This document shows, piece by piece, positions 60,124 to 64,000 of a stretch of 64,000 bases of DNA. The position numbers and the translations under genes were made by a program. The stretch covers positions 248,001-312,000 of the forward strand of contig CP129487.1 in NCBI GenBank assembly GCA_030584025.1, in the 5' to 3' direction. Within the stretch, counting starts at the first letter, position 1, and each line of letters starts with the position of its first letter. Source of the stretch: Cyclobacteriaceae bacterium. Lineage in GTDB: Bacteria; Bacteroidota; Bacteroidia; Cytophagales; Cyclobacteriaceae. Below the pieces are notes generated by a model, which was not told the DNA's origin, made no database searches, and saw nothing but the letters and a program-made list of their open reading frames with translations.

Positions 60124-60161
60124 AAATTCGGTTTTTAAACCGTTAAAATGAAGCCGAATTT
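60124..60161. repeat. Competing hairpins upstream of ilvE
   Basis: AAATTCGG (60124-60131) can pair with CCGAATTT (60154-60161), or CGGTTT (60129-60134) can pair with AAACCG (60137-60142); the two structures exclude each other. They lie 70-107 bases before the ilvE ATG, possibly in its leader. Confidence 0.35.
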
Positions 60162-60230
60162 ATCCTAACATCTGTTAGCCTCGTTTGGAATTATCTTTTA
60201 TCTTGCGGCCAAAATAAATCCCTTCAGAAA

Positions 60231-61295
60231 ATGGTGGAAACGATGAAAATCGCAACAGAGCGGGTAAAGAAGTCGCGGATTAGTGAGGTTGATTTCTCCA
60301 ACATTCCGTTTGGCAAGATTTATACCGACCACATGTTTATGGCCGACTATAAAAACGGGGAGTGGAAGAATTTCCGCATCATGCCGTATGGCTATATGCC
60401 CATCAGTCCGGCAACACCGGCACTACATTATGGCCAGGCAATTTTTGAAGGGATGAAGGCATACAAAAATCCGGAGGGTGATGCTTTGGTATTTCGGCCA
60501 TTAGATAACTGGAAGCGCTTGAATATTTCAGGCGAGCGTTTGTGCATGCCGCCAATTCCCGAAGAAATTTTTATGGAAAGCCTTTCGGCATTGATTGATC
60601 TGGATCGTGCCTGGATACCCGACACACCCGGAGCTTCCCTATACATTCGTCCGTTTATTTTTTCTGCTGATGAGTATATCGGCATTAAGCCTTCAGATGA
60701 TTTTTCTTTCATGATCATTCTTTGCCCGGTGGGATCGTATTACTCCACTCCGGTTAAAGTGCGCATTGAAACCCATTACACACGTGCTGCTCAAGGCGGA
60801 ACGGGATATGCGAAGGCAGGCGGTAATTATGCGGCAGCCATCTATCCGGCAAAGCTGGCACAGGCAAAAGGATACCACCAGCTTTTATGGACGGACGGAA
60901 AGAATCATGAATATATTGAGGAGTCGGGTACGATGAACGTAATGTTTGTAATTGACGGCACGTTGGTAACACCCGCACTAAGCGATTCTATTTTAGCGGG
61001 CATTACCCGCGACAGCGTTTTACAACTGGCCCGCAAATGGGGCATGAAGGTGGAGGAGCGAAAAATTTCTGTAAAGGAATTGATTGAAGGCATTGAAAGC
61101 GGAAAAGTAACGGAGGTTTTCGGTGCCGGTACGGCCGCTACTATTGCCCACATAGAATTAATCGGTTATAACGATAAGGATTACTATCTTCCGCCTGTAG
61201 AGCAGCGCACATTCTCCAATAAGGTGTATGCCGAGTTGGAGGGCATCAAGCGCGGCCAGAAGCCAGATCCGTTTGGATGGATAGTAAAAATGTAA
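60231..61295 (+). CDS. ilvE: Branched-chain amino acid aminotransferase
   Basis: This 354-aa fold-IV PLP enzyme catalyses the last step of valine, leucine and isoleucine synthesis. Landmarks are ISPATPALHYGQAIFEGMKAYKN, FRPLDNWKRLNISGERLCMPP and YIRPFIFSADEYIGIKP. YHQLLWTDGKNHEYIEESGTMNVMFV (the EE-GTMN phosphate region) and EVFGAGTAATIAHI follow. The catalytic PLP lysine is likely in AKAGGNYAAAIYPAKLAQAKGY. Length suits the larger BCAT type II. The stop overlaps the next gene by 19 bases. Confidence 0.96.
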   Translation: MVETMKIATERVKKSRISEVDFSNIPFGKIYTDHMFMADYKNGEWKNFRIMPYGYMPISPATPALHYGQAIFEGMKAYKNPEGDALVFRPLDNWKRLNISGERLCMPPIPEEIFMESLSALIDLDRAWIPDTPGASLYIRPFIFSADEYIGIKPSDDFSFMIILCPVGSYYSTPVKVRIETHYTRAAQGGTGYAKAGGNYAAAIYPAKLAQAKGYHQLLWTDGKNHEYIEESGTMNVMFVIDGTLVTPALSDSILAGITRDSVLQLARKWGMKVEERKISVKELIEGIESGKVTEVFGAGTAATIAHIELIGYNDKDYYLPPVEQRTFSNKVYAELEGIKRGQKPDPFGWIVKM

Positions 61296-61768
61296 TTCTC
61301 ATTTACTTTTTCCTGGCATCGGTTTTCACCGGTGCGGCACAACCCCGTTTGGTTATTCTAAAAGGAGATAAAGTTATTACGTATTTTCAGGAAGGCGATT
61401 ACATCCGCTTTAAGCGAAAAGACCGCGAACATTTTACCGTTGGATTTATTGCCGGGCTTACTAAAGATTATTTCCGCATCGGACAAGACACCACGTTTAT
61501 TTACCGGTTGGAAAAAATTGATTTAAGTGAGCGCAATGCTGGTTTCCCAATCCGCGCGATTGGTGCCACGTTTATCGTAGCGGGCGGTGTGCTGTTTTTG
61601 GGTGATCTGTTCAACGAAACCGTAATTAATGATGAGAAATACACCACCAATGCAGGTGTAGTGGGAGTATCAGCCGTGTTGGTTGGTTCGGGTTTACTGA
61701 TGCAATTGGTAAACAACGATTACTTTGTGTTGGGCAGAAGAAAGAAAGTGGTTGTGTTGGATCGGTAA
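61277..61768 (+). CDS. Exported hypothetical protein with two C-terminal membrane helices
   Basis: This 163-aa protein has an N-terminal signal or anchor (NVILIYFFLASVFTGAAQ). A small beta domain follows (GDKVITYFQEGDYIRFKRKDREHFTVGFIAGLTKDYFRI), then two hydrophobic helices (AIGATFIVAGGVLFLGDLF and AGVVGVSAVLVGSGLLMQLV). The pattern is common in Bacteroidota but unnamed to me. It overlaps ilvE by 19 bases and is convergent with the PorT-like gene. Confidence 0.75.
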   Translation: MDSKNVILIYFFLASVFTGAAQPRLVILKGDKVITYFQEGDYIRFKRKDREHFTVGFIAGLTKDYFRIGQDTTFIYRLEKIDLSERNAGFPIRAIGATFIVAGGVLFLGDLFNETVINDEKYTTNAGVVGVSAVLVGSGLLMQLVNNDYFVLGRRKKVVVLDR

Positions 61769-62623
61769 TTAGTGCTTAAGTGAGTATCTCACGCCAAAGG
61801 CAACCGTAGTTAGTCTGGCCTTTCCACCCGGTCGGTTATCTTCATCATAGATTCCGGAGAATGAATGAAGCAGACTGGTGGTAATACCAACCTGTTTTGT
61901 TAGGCTATAAGTAAATTCAGTTGAAGCACTTATAAGCAGGTTATTGAATCCTTCTCCAGATGTTTCTTTGTAGGTGTAGAGGGTAGGTAGCTGATTATAT
62001 TGATATTGAGAATAACCCGATTTATATTCTGTTGCACGAAGTAATGCCGACATAACCAATCCAGCTCTTACCTGAAAACGTTCATTCCAGAAATGGCGAC
62101 CAATGATTACCGGAATCTGTAAATATAAGGTTGAGCTTTCTCCGATTTTTTCATCCGGCTCAAGCAGAGTTCCAGGTTGTCCCCCTATAATAACTCGGTT
62201 TAGTGAATCTCTGCCTATCGGTGATCCAATAATAACGCCATAATTTCCACCAATCGTACCCCCTGGAACTAGTACAGTTTGCGATCCAGACAGAGCCGCA
62301 ACCTCTATACTTCTTTTGAATCGAGAATAATTTATACCGATCCCTGTCTCGATAAAGAAATTATTGAACTGATAAACTTGTCCACGAACATTGAAATCAA
62401 AGCCAGGTCTTCCTGAATAGGACTCCCGAAGTGATCCAACGTTTACGGTTGTAACAGTAAAACCTGTAGCAGGATCTGATTGCGTGAATTGTAGTTTATT
62501 TGATTTGGTTTTGGTCCCATTCAAGGAATAATTGCCAGAGAAACTTAGGGATAAGTTCTTGATTTGCGCATTTGCCAATGCACTGATGGCAAGCATTAAA
62601 AATATGCTTAGGGACAGCCTCAT
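61769..62623 (-). CDS. PorT-like outer-membrane beta-barrel protein
   Basis: This 284-aa protein has a signal peptide (LSLSIFLMLAISALANAQ). Amphipathic beta strands follow, alternating with Gly/Asp turns (NLSLSFSGNYSLNG, NFFIETGIGINYSRF, IPVIIGRHFWNERFQVRAGLVMSALL). It ends ARLTTVAFGVRYSLKH, a typical barrel C terminus. It resembles the PorT/outer-membrane-protein beta-barrel family of Bacteroidota. Whether it takes part in type IX secretion cannot be told. Confidence 0.75.
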   Translation of the reverse strand: MRLSLSIFLMLAISALANAQIKNLSLSFSGNYSLNGTKTKSNKLQFTQSDPATGFTVTTVNVGSLRESYSGRPGFDFNVRGQVYQFNNFFIETGIGINYSRFKRSIEVAALSGSQTVLVPGGTIGGNYGVIIGSPIGRDSLNRVIIGGQPGTLLEPDEKIGESSTLYLQIPVIIGRHFWNERFQVRAGLVMSALLRATEYKSGYSQYQYNQLPTLYTYKETSGEGFNNLLISASTEFTYSLTKQVGITTSLLHSFSGIYDEDNRPGGKARLTTVAFGVRYSLKH

Positions 62624-62702
62624 AAAATTGATCAGAAATTTGCCTGTGAATTTACATAAACGAAAACGAGATTTAAAAGCGAATACCTAATTTTGGGTCG
62701 AA

Positions 62703-63863
62703 ATGCCCGATTTTTCCAGAACCTCCCGCATCGTTATTACCTGCAACAAACGCCTGGCGCCCTACCTGCAACAGGAGGTGGAGGAGTTGTCCTTTTTTCC
62801 GGAGCGTACCTTTCAAACGGGTGTTGAACTTCAGGGCACCATAAATGATTGCATCAAGCTCAATTTGAATCTGCGCTGTGCCAGTCAGGTGTTGTATTCG
62901 TTAAAGGAATTCAAGGCCAAGGATGCCGATCAACTCTACAGCCACCTGGTCAACTATCCTTGGGAAAATCTGTTGGATGCAGAGGGGTATTTTTCCGTGA
63001 CCAGTAATGTGGATAACCCAACGATTAACAATGAATTGTTTGTTAATGTAAAAGTAAAAGATGCCATTGTTGATCGCATGCGCAAGCAAACCGGCAAGCG
63101 CCCGAACTCGGGACCGGAGTTAGACAAAACGGTTATCCATTTATATTGGAAAGATAATCAAGCTGAAATTTTTCTGGATACCTCCGGTCAAACATTAGCC
63201 AAACATGGCTATCGGAAAATTCCGGGAAAAGCGCCTATGCTGGAGGCGTTAGCCTGTGCCACGGTAATGGCTACGCAATGGGATAGGAATTCGCCTTTTG
63301 TTAATCCCATGTGTGGATCAGGCACGGTGGCCATTGAAGCCGCCTTGTTGGCAACTAACCGAAAGCCAGGATTGTTTCGCACGAATTATTCGTTCATGCA
63401 TGTGTTGGGGTATGATGAAAGCGTGTATCAAAACGAGCTTCAGAAAATTCAACGCAAAGTCAAGGATATACCTGGGTTGATGATCGTAGCCACGGATATA
63501 CAAAAAGATGCTATTAACATTTCAAGAATAAACGCGAAAGTAGCGGGTGTTGAAAAACTTATTAGCTTTTTGGTATGTGATTTTGAACGTACACAAATAC
63601 CGGAGGGAAATGGCGTTATTTATTTCAATCCGGAATACGGTGAACGCATGGGCGAGCTGGCCGATCTGGAAAAAACCTACAAACGGTTAGGCGACTTTCT
63701 GAAACAAAAATGCCAGGGATACATGGGATATATTTTCACGGGCAATCTTGATCTTGCCAAGAAAATCGGGTTGAAGGCAAAACGCAGAATTGAATTTTAT
63801 AACGCCAAATTAGATTGCCGGCTGTTGGAGTATGAACTGTATGCAGGAAGCAAGGAGAAGTAG
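62703..63863 (+). CDS. THUMP-domain class I SAM-dependent RNA methyltransferase (RlmL/YpsC-like)
   Basis: This 386-aa protein has an N-terminal THUMP-type RNA-binding domain (residues 1-160, IVITCNKRLAPYLQQEVEEL) and a C-terminal Rossmann methyltransferase domain. The methyltransferase motifs are FVNPMCGSGTVAIEAALLATNRKPGLFR and ATDIQKDAINISRINAKVAGVEKLISFLVCDF. The catalytic motif IV appears as YFNPEYGERMG where most family members have NPPYG. It is the bacterial YpsC/RlmL group that modifies guanine in 23S rRNA. Family secure, exact site inferred. Confidence 0.92.
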   Translation: MPDFSRTSRIVITCNKRLAPYLQQEVEELSFFPERTFQTGVELQGTINDCIKLNLNLRCASQVLYSLKEFKAKDADQLYSHLVNYPWENLLDAEGYFSVTSNVDNPTINNELFVNVKVKDAIVDRMRKQTGKRPNSGPELDKTVIHLYWKDNQAEIFLDTSGQTLAKHGYRKIPGKAPMLEALACATVMATQWDRNSPFVNPMCGSGTVAIEAALLATNRKPGLFRTNYSFMHVLGYDESVYQNELQKIQRKVKDIPGLMIVATDIQKDAINISRINAKVAGVEKLISFLVCDFERTQIPEGNGVIYFNPEYGERMGELADLEKTYKRLGDFLKQKCQGYMGYIFTGNLDLAKKIGLKAKRRIEFYNAKLDCRLLEYELYAGSKEK

Positions 63864-63869
63864 ATAATG

Positions 63870-63905
63870 CTTTGCGAGCCCTTTGCGACTTGGCGACTTT
63901 GCGTG
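63870..63905. repeat. Phased CTTTGCG intergenic repeat
   Basis: CTTTGCGAG, CTTTGCGAC, CTTGGCGAC and CTTTGCGTG start at 63870, 63881, 63889 and 63897. The set is a close relative of the series at 22955-22992 and lies in the gap before the last gene. Confidence 0.5.
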
Positions 63906-63930
63906 AGGTTTTTTATCAAAGTTTTTACTT

Positions 63931-64000
63931 ATGGCAAGAATACACATCGACTTACCAGAAAAATTTATTTTTTCAATTGACTTACCCGTTCGGGTTTCTG
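63931..64000 (+). CDS. Start of a thioesterase-like gene, cut by the window end
   Basis: Only 23 codons are visible, beginning MARIHIDLPEKFIFSIDLPV and then RVS. The opening resembles 4-hydroxybenzoyl-CoA thioesterase-like hotdog proteins of Bacteroidota (MARI-IDLPEKFIF-T-IPIRISD). The rest lies beyond the window, so the call depends on 23 residues. Confidence 0.5.
   Translation, partial: MARIHIDLPEKFIFSIDLPVRVS

Overview
This 64 kb window is chromosomal DNA from a member of the Bacteroidota, most likely order Cytophagales. The pointers are a giant secreted protein with a type IX secretion C-terminal sorting domain, a TonB receptor with STN and carboxypeptidase-like domains beside a DUF4249 lipoprotein, DUF3667, DUF2490, DUF4097 and PorT-type families, weak or absent Shine-Dalgarno sequences, and several TAnnTTTG promoter elements. 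Most of the window is core or housekeeping DNA with small accessory patches. Family names come from recognising protein motifs by eye; no database search was run.

Layout. 0-8 kb: mutL (5' end outside the window), two rhomboid-family membrane proteins, rlmN, a small secreted protein, a DUF1611/enolase pair that looks like the DgcN-DgcA D-glutamate pathway, and an O/P-type porin. 8-13 kb: clpB with a good terminator, divergent from a eukaryote-type (GT3) glycogen synthase. 12.8-15.1 kb: a ParE-type toxin-antitoxin pair, a YjaB-like acetyltransferase, an AraC/alkylguanine-methyltransferase fusion carrying a palindromic insert, and an IscA-like protein lacking its C-terminal cysteines. 15.2-16.8 kb: three small + strand genes. 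16.7-22.95 kb: a leftward operon dinB - 2H phosphoesterase - second dnaE, preceded by two near-identical palindromic operators, then a REP-associated transposase remnant with a run of short hairpins, then a LexA-like (HTH + S24) regulator.

23-28 kb: dtd, a VanX-like dipeptidase, a DUF433/DUF5615 toxin-antitoxin pair, a MazG-like pyrophosphohydrolase, a secreted protein, comB, a GxxExxY remnant, gcvT and tRNA-Pro(CGG). 28.3-35.6 kb: an AT-richer block directly downstream of that tRNA, with a secreted protein, TonB receptor, DUF4249 lipoprotein and macroglobulin-like protein; it ends in a frameshifted HTH gene with a perfect palindrome before its start. 35.7-40 kb: ECF sigma factor, HEAT-repeat anti-sigma factor, two DUF4097-like proteins, a DUF2490 protein whose start codon lies in a strong hairpin, and a SET-domain protein. 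40-50.6 kb: a large membrane/TPR protein, gatC, plsC, an unlisted 49-aa gene, an M24 peptidase, a thioesterase, a MATE exporter, a Nudix hydrolase, rnhB, DUF3667 and NRDE proteins.

50.6-64 kb: the giant repeat-built T9SS cargo protein (about 2070 aa), an alpha/beta hydrolase, a LolD-type ABC ATPase, a PduO-type adenosyltransferase, a DUF3592 protein, ilvE, a small membrane protein, a PorT-like outer-membrane protein, a THUMP-type RNA methyltransferase, and the first codons of a thioesterase.

The most interesting unit is the putative damage-inducible mutagenesis cassette at 16.7-22.95 kb. Two translesion-type polymerases and an RNA-ligase-like 2H protein share one promoter covered by paired ACTAAA-N3-TTTAGT boxes, and a self-cleaving-type repressor lies 0.5 kb away.
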